Of a DNA stretch of 64,000 nt, positions 1 to 8,090 are shown in pieces. The notes beneath the pieces were generated by a model, which ran no database searches, was not told where the DNA came from, and was given only the letters and a program-made list of their open reading frames with translations. Every line of letters starts with the position of its first letter. Position 1 is the stretch's first letter. The position numbers and the translations under genes were made by a program. The stretch is from Owenweeksia hongkongensis DSM 17368 (GTDB taxonomy: Bacteria; Bacteroidota; Bacteroidia; Flavobacteriales; Schleiferiaceae): the NCBI RefSeq assembly GCF_000236705.1, contig NC_016599.1:1302001-1366000 (forward strand), in the 5' to 3' direction.

Positions 1-830
1 ATATATTGCTTTAGATCTGTTATGTGTGCGTTTTCCGCTTCCATATTTTCAATAGAAAGTTGGAAAGCTTTGTGCAAGCCAGCAATACCAAGAACATTCT
101 CCGTACCACCTCTCATATTTCTTTCTTGAGAGCCTCCGCTGATGAATGAGTGACATTTTACGCGATGATTTACGTACATAAATCCTACTCCTTTTGGTCC
201 GTAGAACTTATGCGCTGAGGCAGCCAAAAAGTCAATTGGTAGCTCACTTAAATCAAGTTCGCAATGTGCCATAGTTTGCACTGTATCCGTATGGAAATAA
301 GCATTGTGCGCTCGGCACATCGTTCCCACAGTTTTCAAATCAAGTAAGTTTCCTACTTCATTGTTTCCATGCATCAACGAAACTAAAGTTGGAGTACCTT
401 CTTTAAGAAGCTCTTCAAGGTGATTAAGATCAACCACCCCTTTGTCCAAAAGATTTACAAAGACTAATTCTACACCAAAGTTTTTAGCCAATGCCTCAGC
501 AGTGTGAAGCACAGCATGGTGTTCCATTTTTGAAGTAATGATTCTCTTAACTCCGCAATCTCTTACTGCTAAAGTAAGGGCCGCGTTATCGGCTTCGGTT
601 CCACCTGAAGTAAAAACGATTTCATTTCCTGTGCATCCTAAAGTTTTAGAAATATACTTTCTGGCTTCTTCCACCACGCTTTTAGCCTTGCGGCCAAATT
701 GGTGTGTAGATGATGGATTCCCGAATGGGCCATTCATGACTTCCAGCATATATTGCTTTACTTCTTCCCTGATTGGCGTTGTTGCCGCGTTATCTAAATA
801 AATCCTCCTCTTACTTTCCAAACCAGTCAT
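1..830 (-). CDS. Cysteine desulfurase (IscS/NifS type), 3' end cut by window edge
   Basis: PLP-dependent enzyme of aminotransferase class V that takes sulfur from cysteine for Fe-S clusters and thiolated tRNA. About 276 residues are present. Visible are the N-terminal YLDNAATTP motif, TSGGTEADN (cofactor phosphate loop), the MEHHAV histidine stretch, HTDTVQ and the SAHKFYGPKG motif carrying the PLP-binding lysine. The region with the catalytic cysteine lies beyond position 1, so activity and IscS/SufS subtype cannot be checked. I place the start at the ATG at 828-830, which overlaps the end of the upstream gene by 20 bases and suggests translational coupling. The same strand also carries an AGAGGAGG run at 802-809, but it lies inside this reading frame and is not its ribosome binding site. 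Confidence 0.93.
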   Translation of the reverse strand, partial: MTGLESKRRIYLDNAATTPIREEVKQYMLEVMNGPFGNPSSTHQFGRKAKSVVEEARKYISKTLGCTGNEIVFTSGGTEADNAALTLAVRDCGVKRIITSKMEHHAVLHTAEALAKNFGVELVFVNLLDKGVVDLNHLEELLKEGTPTLVSLMHGNNEVGNLLDLKTVGTMCRAHNAYFHTDTVQTMAHCELDLSELPIDFLAASAHKFYGPKGVGFMYVNHRVKCHSFISGGSQERNMRGGTENVLGIAGLHKAFQLSIENMEAENAHITDLKQY

Positions 831-2316
831 TTACTATTTGTTCTTCTCGTCCTTTAAACGTTTTATGCTCATACTCATTGGTTTTGCAATGGTACTCATA
901 ATCTTTTTTATACTTATTATGATTTAATGCAATATCCTCAATCGCATCGCAAATCATTTCCACCTCAGCATTAGTCATAGTGGGGTGCAAAGATAATCTA
1001 ACCCAACCTGGTTTGCGAGAAAGATCACCATGATCTATCATAGTGGTCACTTCACGACTCATGTCCTCAGTTACATGCAACAAATAATGGCCGTAAGTAC
1101 CTGCGCAACTGCAACCGCCACGCACTTGAATGCCATACATATCATTGAGCAATTTTACATAAAGATTAAAGTGCAAATCATCTACATAAAATGAAATTGC
1201 ACCCAAACGATCATGAATATTGCCTGCCAAAATATTCATTCCAGGGATTGTAGACATTCTGGAAAGAGTATACTGCACAATCTCATTTTCACGATCATGC
1301 ATTTCTTTTACCCCCATTTCATCCTTTAGCTTTATAGCTAATGCGGCTTTTATGGTTTGTAAAAACCCTGGTGTTCCACCGTCTTCCCTGGTTTCGATGT
1401 CTGCAAAATAGCTATGTCCACCCCAAGGGTTTGTCCAGCTTACAGTTCCCCCTCCAGGCTGATCGGGTACTTTATTATTATAAAGGCTACTGCAAAACAC
1501 CAATATACCGGGTGTGCCCGGGCCGCCTAAAAATTTATGAGGAGAGAAAAAGATGGCGTCCAACTTACATTCTTCATCTTCAGGGTGCATGTCAATTTCT
1601 ACATAAGGACCGCTACAAGCAAAATCCACAAAGCAATAGCCACCATTTTGATGCATGATTTTGGCTACATCATAATAAGGAGTAGAAATACCGGTAACGT
1701 TGCTGCATGAAGTAATACTCGCAATTTTCACCTTGCGGGACTTATACTGCTCCATCAAAGTTTTCAGGTGGTCTAAATCCATCAAACCATCATCATCGGC
1801 ATTTATCACTATTACTTCGGCAACCGTTTCGAGCCAGGAGGTTTGGTTAGAATGATGCTCCATGTGACTTATAAATACCACAGGTAAATCATCACCATGC
1901 AAAGCCACGCTTTCTTGAAAACGTTCTGGAACTTTTAGCCCAAGCATTCTTTGCAGCTTAAGTACTGCACCTGTCATCCCTGTTCCCACAGGAATAAGGG
2001 CATCTGTACTTTTCGCGTTAACATGTTCTTTTATCAGCACCTTAGCTTCGTGATAAGCCTTGGTCATCACTGTTCCCGTAAAGGAAGTTTCAGTGTGTGT
2101 ATTGGCAACATATCTCCCTAAATCATCTTTGAGAAGTTTTTCAATTGGCTCGTATAATCTACCGCTGGCTATCCAATCTGCGTACATGATTTTTTTGACG
2201 CCATAAGGACCTTCAAAAGTTTGGTCAATACCAATTATGTTCTTTCTGAATTTGGAGAAGTGTTCTTCCAATTCAGACTTTTCAAGTTTGGGGCGATTTA
2301 GAGTAGTTACTTGCAT
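811..2316 (-). CDS. Aminotransferase class V-fold PLP-dependent enzyme
   Basis: A 501-residue class V PLP enzyme, longer than a typical cysteine desulfurase. It shows SHMEHHSNQ, a FVDFACSGP strand with the cofactor-binding Asp, and SPHKFLGGPG with the Schiff-base lysine near residue 260. A GGCSCAGTYGH segment sits near residue 400, where desulfurases carry their reactive cysteine loop, so a desulfurase or selenocysteine-lyase-like role is possible. The substrate cannot be read from sequence. It lies 12 bases after the phosphoglucosamine mutase gene and overlaps the downstream cysteine desulfurase, so the three are probably one transcript. Two class V paralogues side by side suggest old duplication or related sulfur roles (inference). 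Confidence 0.85.
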   Translation of the reverse strand: MQVTTLNRPKLEKSELEEHFSKFRKNIIGIDQTFEGPYGVKKIMYADWIASGRLYEPIEKLLKDDLGRYVANTHTETSFTGTVMTKAYHEAKVLIKEHVNAKSTDALIPVGTGMTGAVLKLQRMLGLKVPERFQESVALHGDDLPVVFISHMEHHSNQTSWLETVAEVIVINADDDGLMDLDHLKTLMEQYKSRKVKIASITSCSNVTGISTPYYDVAKIMHQNGGYCFVDFACSGPYVEIDMHPEDEECKLDAIFFSPHKFLGGPGTPGILVFCSSLYNNKVPDQPGGGTVSWTNPWGGHSYFADIETREDGGTPGFLQTIKAALAIKLKDEMGVKEMHDRENEIVQYTLSRMSTIPGMNILAGNIHDRLGAISFYVDDLHFNLYVKLLNDMYGIQVRGGCSCAGTYGHYLLHVTEDMSREVTTMIDHGDLSRKPGWVRLSLHPTMTNAEVEMICDAIEDIALNHNKYKKDYEYHCKTNEYEHKTFKGREEQIVNDWFGK

Positions 2317-2328
2317 TGATAGGTGTTT

Positions 2329-3714
2329 TTATTTAGCCATTTCCATCATTTCGTTCACAAATTTATCACCCAGTTCCTGGGCTTTTTCAGCAGTAGCCGC
2401 TTCTGTGTACACTCTGATGATAGGCTCTGTATTCGACTTACGTAAATGTACCCACTCTTTTTCAAAATCAATTTTTACTCCGTCAATCGTTGAAATTTCT
2501 TCGGCAGAATACCTTTCTTTTAGAGTTTCCAACAGACCATCCACGTCCATTCCTGGCTCAAGCTCAATCTTATTTTTAGCCATGTAATATTCGGGGTAAC
2601 TTGCTCTAAGCTCACTCATCTTTTTACCTGAGGTAGCCATTAATGACAATATCAAAGCCGTACCCACCAATGAATCGCGACCATAATGAAGATCTGGTAA
2701 AATCACTCCTCCATTACCTTCTCCGCCAAGCACAGCATTTTGCGCTTTCATTTTTTCTACCACGTTTACCTCTCCTACTGCGCTGGCAAAATATTCACAG
2801 CCTTTAGCTTCAGCTAAATCTCTAAGAGCACGGCTGCTGCTAAGATTGCTTACCACTGCTCCTTTCTTTTTATCTAAAAGGTAATCCGCGCAAGCCACCA
2901 AGGTGTACTCTTCGCCAAACATCTTTCCGTCTTCAGAAATCAAGGCTAGGCGATCCACATCTGGATCTACAACGATACCCACATCACAACCTTTATCTTT
3001 TACCAAAGACATAATATCCCCAAGGTGTTTTTCCAATGGCTCAGGATTGTGAGGAAAACGACCATGAGGCTCACAGTACAATTCTTCCACCTGCTCTACG
3101 CCCAGCCTTTTTAATAAATAAGGAATGAAAACACCCCCGGTAGAATTTACGCCATCAACAGCCACTTTAAAGTTTGCTGCTTTTATTTTTTCAGTTTCAA
3201 TGTATGGAAGGGCAAGAATGGCGTCTACATGTTTTTCCATAGAATCTGTGTTTTCGATCAGCTTGCCCAAATCCTGAACTTCGGCAAAGTCATAATCTTC
3301 AGATTCTACTAATCGTAAAATCTCTTTTCCATCATCACCACTCAAAAATTCACCTTTTCCATTAAGTAATTTAAGAGCGTTCCATTGTACAGGGTTGTGA
3401 GAAGCAGTAAGAATAATACCGCCATCTGCTTTTTCAAAAACCACCGCCATCTCCACAGTTGGCGTTGTTGAAAGATCGAGGTCTACAATATCTATCCCAA
3501 GGCCTATTAAAGTATTTTGTACCAGCTGCTGTATCATTCCGCCAGAAGGACGGGCATCACGACCAATCACAACTTTTACTTTTTCTTTCTTACCTTTCTT
3601 TATCCAGGTTCCATAAGCTGCGGCAAATTTCACCGCATCAAGTGGTGTCAGGTTGTCACCAGCACTGCCACCGATAGTTCCTCTAATTCCTGAGATAGAT
3701 TTTATTAATGTCAT
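2329..3714 (-). CDS. glmM: Phosphoglucosamine mutase
   Basis: Alpha-D-phosphohexomutase family, 461 residues. It converts glucosamine-6-phosphate to glucosamine-1-phosphate for UDP-GlcNAc, peptidoglycan and LPS synthesis. Family signatures in order are the SGIRGT start, the phosphoserine loop TASHNP (Ser105), the metal loop DPDVDRLAL, the sugar-binding GEGNGG motif and the C-terminal phosphate loop RKSNTEPIIRVY. In Bacteroidota this family is hard to separate from phosphomannomutases by eye, so substrate preference is by family convention. It is first in a minus-strand operon with two class V PLP enzymes. An exact TATCTTTG element lies 31 bases upstream of the start. Confidence 0.88.
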   Translation of the reverse strand: MTLIKSISGIRGTIGGSAGDNLTPLDAVKFAAAYGTWIKKGKKEKVKVVIGRDARPSGGMIQQLVQNTLIGLGIDIVDLDLSTTPTVEMAVVFEKADGGIILTASHNPVQWNALKLLNGKGEFLSGDDGKEILRLVESEDYDFAEVQDLGKLIENTDSMEKHVDAILALPYIETEKIKAANFKVAVDGVNSTGGVFIPYLLKRLGVEQVEELYCEPHGRFPHNPEPLEKHLGDIMSLVKDKGCDVGIVVDPDVDRLALISEDGKMFGEEYTLVACADYLLDKKKGAVVSNLSSSRALRDLAEAKGCEYFASAVGEVNVVEKMKAQNAVLGGEGNGGVILPDLHYGRDSLVGTALILSLMATSGKKMSELRASYPEYYMAKNKIELEPGMDVDGLLETLKERYSAEEISTIDGVKIDFEKEWVHLRKSNTEPIIRVYTEAATAEKAQELGDKFVNEMMEMAK

Positions 3715-3744
3715 TTAAATTGGATATCTACGTTAATGATAGAG

Positions 3745-3752
3745 CAAAGATA
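3745..3752 (-). promoter_or_regulatory. Candidate -7 element of the glmM operon
   Basis: The minus strand reads TATCTTTG, an exact match to the Bacteroidota -7 consensus TAnnTTTG, 31 bases before the glmM start. I do not see a convincing TTG-type -33 element at the usual distance, so this rests on the -7 box and its position. Confidence 0.45.
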
Positions 3753-3804
3753 ACAAACGTAGCCACCACAGCTTAGCCATATATGTCAGTGATTGTTGAT
3801 TAAA

Positions 3805-3836
3805 TTGTGGAAAATGGAATTGTGGCTCTACTTTTG
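3805..3836 (+). promoter_or_regulatory. Candidate promoter of the TPR gene
   Basis: TTG at 3805-3807 and an exact TACTTTTG at 3829-3836 are separated by 21 bases, fitting the Bacteroidota -33/-7 arrangement. The ATG follows about 50 bases downstream. It is divergent from the glmM promoter candidate. Confidence 0.5.
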
Positions 3837-3885
3837 CCTTTCGGTAAATACATACTTTTAAAGTAAACTCAAAGCTAGAACAGAT

Positions 3886-5295
3886 ATGTACGAGGATGAT
3901 GATTTAGACGAAGAGAACATGGAGAGGATTTTACCGCTTATCAACCGCTTTGAGGATATGCTCAAGCGCAAGGAGGAGTGGTTTTTTGATGTAGATGAAT
4001 TTGAGGCCCTATCCGACTATTATTACGAAAATGGTAAGGTTAAAAAAGCTTTAAAAGCAGTTGAAATTGCCATTGACCAGCACCCGTCCAGTTCAAGCTT
4101 TATAGTGAGAATGGCGCATTACCATACGGCAAATAATAATTTAAAGGGTGCTCTTAAATCATTGAAGCAGCTCGAAAATATAGAGCCTGACGGTTACGAT
4201 TTATTCATGACTCGCGCTACTATCTATAGCAAAGCTGGTAAACATCAGCGCGCTTTACATTTTTATAAAGCTGCACTTAAGAAAGCAAATTTTCCAGAAG
4301 ATGTGTGGCCTTTAATTGCCATAGAGCATCAAATGATGGGCAACTTTGAAATGGCTTTAAAATACCTGAAGCTTACTTTGGAAGCCAATGTGGAAGATGA
4401 AATTGCTATTTATAATATCGCACTATGCTTTGACCTTTTGGATAAAGGTGAAGAAGGCATAAGTTTCTTTAAAAAATTTACCGACAAAAATCCTTACTGT
4501 GAGGTTGCGTGGTATCACCTAGCCATACTTTCTGCCAAGGAAAGATTGAATGAAGAAGCGCTTCGGGCGATTGATTACGCCATTTTGATTGATGAGTACT
4601 TCACAGCTGCTTACTATGAAAAAGCCAGAATTCTAGAACGTACTTTTCGTTACAAAGAAGCTGCTGAAACTTATATGGAGAGTTTTGAATATGAGGGTCC
4701 CACCGGGTTTTCATATTACAAAATAGGTCTTTGCTACCTCAACATGGACAAACCCGATAAGGCGGAAAGTTATTTGACCAAAGCCATTCAGGAAGACCAG
4801 GATTTGGATGAGGCTTTTTATGAGCTTGCCCTTTTAAAAGATGAGCAAAAAGCAGGAGCTGAAGCAATTTACTTTATTGGTAAAGCTCTGGAACTTGATA
4901 CCGAAAACACGGATTATCTCTTTACCAGTGCCGAAATTCACCGCAGAGGTGGAATGCTAAATGAGGCGGAAGTGATTTATCAAAACATCATTGAGAAAGG
5001 CTTTATCGACCCAGAAGTTTTTATGGATTATGCCGAGCTTCTCTTTGACCTTTGCGAGTTTGATGATGGAATGGAAGTACTTTATCAAGGTGTTCAGCTA
5101 AACCCAGAGTCTGCAGATATGAATTATCGCATTTGCGGATATTTGTACACTTTGCAAGAAAGCGATGAAGCTGACATCTACTTTAAACGTGCTGTAGAAC
5201 TGAACCCGGATCGCAGAATGTTCTTTTTTGAGCTATTTCCTAAATTGAAGGAATCACAGTCTATCAATAAGATTCTCCAGGATAAGCGACTGTAA
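3886..5295 (+). CDS. Tetratricopeptide repeat protein
   Basis: A 469-residue protein made almost entirely of about 12 TPR-like helical repeats of roughly 34 residues, with recurring pairs such as YNIAL, FYELALLKDE and ADMNYRICGYLY. The N-terminus is strongly acidic (MYEDDDLDEEN). There is no signal peptide or membrane segment, so it is probably a cytoplasmic scaffold or protein-interaction factor. The partner is unknown. Its stop is only 3 bases from the stop of the convergent halogenase-like gene. The start is supported by the upstream promoter-like element and the conserved acidic beginning. Confidence 0.88.
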   Translation: MYEDDDLDEENMERILPLINRFEDMLKRKEEWFFDVDEFEALSDYYYENGKVKKALKAVEIAIDQHPSSSSFIVRMAHYHTANNNLKGALKSLKQLENIEPDGYDLFMTRATIYSKAGKHQRALHFYKAALKKANFPEDVWPLIAIEHQMMGNFEMALKYLKLTLEANVEDEIAIYNIALCFDLLDKGEEGISFFKKFTDKNPYCEVAWYHLAILSAKERLNEEALRAIDYAILIDEYFTAAYYEKARILERTFRYKEAAETYMESFEYEGPTGFSYYKIGLCYLNMDKPDKAESYLTKAIQEDQDLDEAFYELALLKDEQKAGAEAIYFIGKALELDTENTDYLFTSAEIHRRGGMLNEAEVIYQNIIEKGFIDPEVFMDYAELLFDLCEFDDGMEVLYQGVQLNPESADMNYRICGYLYTLQESDEADIYFKRAVELNPDRRMFFFELFPKLKESQSINKILQDKRL

Positions 5296-5298
5296 GAT

Positions 5299-6534
5299 TT
5301 ACTCTTCAGGCTTATCCATTTGGATGTCTAAAACTTTAGAAAGCGTAGTCAAAATTCGACTATGCTTTTTTACAAAGGGGTTGCTCTCATCCCAAACATA
5401 CCCTGCCAACACCGAGCATATTTGATCTTTAAATTGTTGTAAAGAACTTGGTGAGAAGAAAATTTTAGGCAAGCTCCCATCATACCACCCTTTCACGTAA
5501 GAGCGAAACGTATCTACCCCACGCTGAATGTATGCAACATATTCGGTGTCCCAGTCCACTGCTTCTCCTCGAAGTTGTCTATCCAAAAGCTTTGCCGCTA
5601 GAACTCCAGATTCCATAGCAAAAGTTACTCCCGAGCTGAAAATAGGGTCTAAAAATTCCGTGCTATTTCCCGTAAGGACAAACCCTTCACCGTGAAAACG
5701 ACTAACTGCTGATGAATAAGCACTTATTTTTTTTGCCTCCATAGTAAACTCAACATCTCCTAACTTTGGAGCTATATAGGCACTACTAGCTATGAGCTTT
5801 AAAAGGCTTTCTTTATCACTCAAGTCTTTTAAATGGTCAAAAGCTTCTATAACTCCAACAAAGCCAACGGAAGCACGGCCATCAGAAAAAGGAATGAGCC
5901 AGGCCCAAATTTTATCGGTAACGGTTACAATGTCTATTCGCTTATCATACTCATGAATGGCATCATATTTTACATGACCAAAAACCGCCATTCGGGGAGC
6001 TAAGTCAGAAGGCTTATCCAGTCCCAACATACGTGGAACTACTCGCCCATAACCACTTCCATCAATTACGAATTGGCATTCGATAACCTCTTCTTTACCT
6101 GCAACATCGGTGTAAAACACTACCTGTTTTTCAGCGCCAAAATCAATATGAGTAACAGTGGTTTCGTATTTCAAATTCACACCGCGGCTGGCAACCTCTT
6201 CGGCCAAAGCCATGTCTAGCTCAGAGCGTGGTGCTTGCCATGTCCAACTCCAACCCTCAGTAAATTGCTGGCTAAAATCAAAGTCACATATTTCTCCATC
6301 CTTGTAAAATCGAGCACCTACCTTTTTTTGAAAACCAAGCTTCTCCACTACATTCATCAAACCTGCTTCTTCAAGGCTCTCCATACATCTTGGCAAAAGA
6401 CTTTCACCAATGACAAACCGTGGAAAACGCTGCTTCTCGAGCATAGTTACCTCCCAACCTTTTTGTTGTAAAACAGATGCAGCCAAACTTCCGGAAGGCC
6501 CTGCACCAATTACTACTACATCACATTTTCTCAT
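5299..6534 (-). CDS. Flavin-dependent halogenase-like oxidoreductase
   Basis: FAD-binding protein of the tryptophan-halogenase/geranylgeranyl-reductase superfamily, 411 residues. Seen directly: the Rossmann GAGPSG motif at residues 10-15; a GESLLP segment; a lysine at 71 in KKVGARF that lines up by eye with the catalytic lysine region of flavin halogenases; W210-x-W212-x-I214-P215; and F294-x-x-P297-x-x-S300-x-G302. The last two match the WxWxIP and Fx.Px.Sx.G signatures described for flavin-dependent halogenases. In a pigment locus it could chlorinate the aryl ring; hydroxylation or reduction remain alternatives. It is last in a minus operon after the phytoene-desaturase-like gene (33 bases apart). 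Confidence 0.82.
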   Translation of the reverse strand: MRKCDVVVIGAGPSGSLAASVLQQKGWEVTMLEKQRFPRFVIGESLLPRCMESLEEAGLMNVVEKLGFQKKVGARFYKDGEICDFDFSQQFTEGWSWTWQAPRSELDMALAEEVASRGVNLKYETTVTHIDFGAEKQVVFYTDVAGKEEVIECQFVIDGSGYGRVVPRMLGLDKPSDLAPRMAVFGHVKYDAIHEYDKRIDIVTVTDKIWAWLIPFSDGRASVGFVGVIEAFDHLKDLSDKESLLKLIASSAYIAPKLGDVEFTMEAKKISAYSSAVSRFHGEGFVLTGNSTEFLDPIFSSGVTFAMESGVLAAKLLDRQLRGEAVDWDTEYVAYIQRGVDTFRSYVKGWYDGSLPKIFFSPSSLQQFKDQICSVLAGYVWDESNPFVKKHSRILTTLSKVLDIQMDKPEE

Positions 6535-6567
6535 GCTTATTCTTTATTTGAAGGTTACTTGTGCACA

Positions 6568-8085
6568 TTAAGCATTATTGATTTTATCAAGCAAATACTT
6601 TTTGTCTATAAACTCAGAACAGGTAACTAATGAGCTAATTGATACCCCTAGTATGCCGTGCAGGTTTATGTTCTGACCTGTCAAGTACAAATTTGGAATC
6701 TTTGTCTTTGGCGTAATAAAGGTTTTTAAAGGGGCATTGTAATCTTTGACCACACCATATATAGATCCATCAGAATTACCAATGTAATCACGGTAAGTAA
6801 GAGGGGTGCTACTATATACGGTTTTTATGCAATCTCTTATGTGCGGGAATTTCTTCTCAACCTCTTTTAGAACAACTTCCTCCTTTTCCTTTTTAAACTT
6901 CTCATAAGCCTCACCTCTTTCCGAAGGTTTGACTACTGTTCTTAAGGTTTTTTCCCACTCTTGCACTTCGCTATACTTCATATAAGCCAGCACAATTATA
7001 CCCTTGCTATACTTTTGATTTTCACTGTGAGCAGGTGTGCTAAACATATATGAGCTTGGCCAGGTTTCGGCACTCTCATCTACCCCCTTCCAAACGTCCC
7101 ACGTCTTGTGATGGTAGTAATTGTAATTTTGATACTCAAAGGATTCAGGCTTACAAACTATGTTTAAAATAAATGCTGACACCGAATTTTCAAGGCTCTT
7201 TATTCTATTCACATAGGCTTTTCGTACCCGCCCATCTTCCACCATATCCAAAGTATCCTGTGGGTGAATATTTGAAATAAAATTTTTTCCATAAAAACGC
7301 TCTCCATCCTCTGTCACTGCACAGCTAATCTCCTTTCCTTCATATTCAAAGCTGGTCACCTCAGTTCTCTTTAAAACAACTCCCCCCATTTCGCGTATAG
7401 ACTTTGCAAGATGCTTTGCAATTTGAGCCCCGCCATCAATACATCGGTACGAACTTTCGATATAGGTATTTACAATAAGCGCATGTACATATAAAGGAGT
7501 CTTATCAGAAATACCAGCATACAGCATATTACTCCCACCAAGTACAGCCTGTAACTTCTCATTTGAAGTGAGTTGCTCCAAATAATCTTTTACACCAATG
7601 CCTAATACTTTGTCTTCCAAATAGCTCTCCTGGCTATATTCTAAGTTATAAAGTGGAAAATGATTGCAAATTTCCTGAACGGTTTTGCAGTATTCATTTA
7701 TTGCACCCTCATCTTCGGGAAATTGCTCAATCAATGATTTGGCAAAAGCATCGTAGCCTTGTGCGTGATTGTACTCTACAGGGTCTCCATTAAAAGTTAT
7801 TCTATCAAACTTGGAGTCCATTTTCACCAACTTCAGCTTATCCATCAAGCCGAAGTACTTAAACATTTGATACAAATTTTGACCTTCCTCTAAGCCTCCT
7901 ATGTAATGTACCCCTGTATCAAAAGCCACTTTCTCACGGCTAAATACCTGAAGATTCCCACCCAGTTGATGATTTTTTTCAAGCACACAAACGGAATAAC
8001 CCTCATCGGCCAAAATATAGCCACACTCAAGGCCACCAAGCCCACTTCCTATAATTACAAAATCATACGGATGCTCTTCATTCAT
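6568..8085 (-). CDS. Phytoene desaturase/carotene isomerase-like NAD(P)/FAD oxidoreductase
   Basis: CrtI/CrtISO-like flavoprotein, 505 residues. The N-terminal dinucleotide motif GSGLGGLECGYIL is followed by LEKNHQLGGN, and a C-terminal NLYLTGQN-type FAD segment is present. No carotenoid genes are nearby. Relatives are known from flexirubin loci, where they are thought to act on the polyene chain or aryl head group; the exact reaction is not established here. It lies 5 bases downstream of the MMPL fusion gene and 33 bases before the halogenase-like gene, so all three form one operon. Confidence 0.85.
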   Translation of the reverse strand: MNEEHPYDFVIIGSGLGGLECGYILADEGYSVCVLEKNHQLGGNLQVFSREKVAFDTGVHYIGGLEEGQNLYQMFKYFGLMDKLKLVKMDSKFDRITFNGDPVEYNHAQGYDAFAKSLIEQFPEDEGAINEYCKTVQEICNHFPLYNLEYSQESYLEDKVLGIGVKDYLEQLTSNEKLQAVLGGSNMLYAGISDKTPLYVHALIVNTYIESSYRCIDGGAQIAKHLAKSIREMGGVVLKRTEVTSFEYEGKEISCAVTEDGERFYGKNFISNIHPQDTLDMVEDGRVRKAYVNRIKSLENSVSAFILNIVCKPESFEYQNYNYYHHKTWDVWKGVDESAETWPSSYMFSTPAHSENQKYSKGIIVLAYMKYSEVQEWEKTLRTVVKPSERGEAYEKFKKEKEEVVLKEVEKKFPHIRDCIKTVYSSTPLTYRDYIGNSDGSIYGVVKDYNAPLKTFITPKTKIPNLYLTGQNINLHGILGVSISSLVTCSEFIDKKYLLDKINNA

Positions 8086-8090
8086 ATATT

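Noticed and set aside
802-809. AGAGGAGG on the minus strand as a Shine-Dalgarno site of the cysteine desulfurase
   Set aside because: No ATG, GTG or TTG suitable as start follows at the right distance before the conserved YLDNAATTP; the ATG at 828-830 lies upstream, so the run is inside the coding frame.
6568-8085. Carotenoid biosynthesis gene (phytoene desaturase)
   Set aside because: The fold matches, but no phytoene synthase, cyclase or other carotenoid gene is nearby and the gene sits in an aryl-polyene operon.
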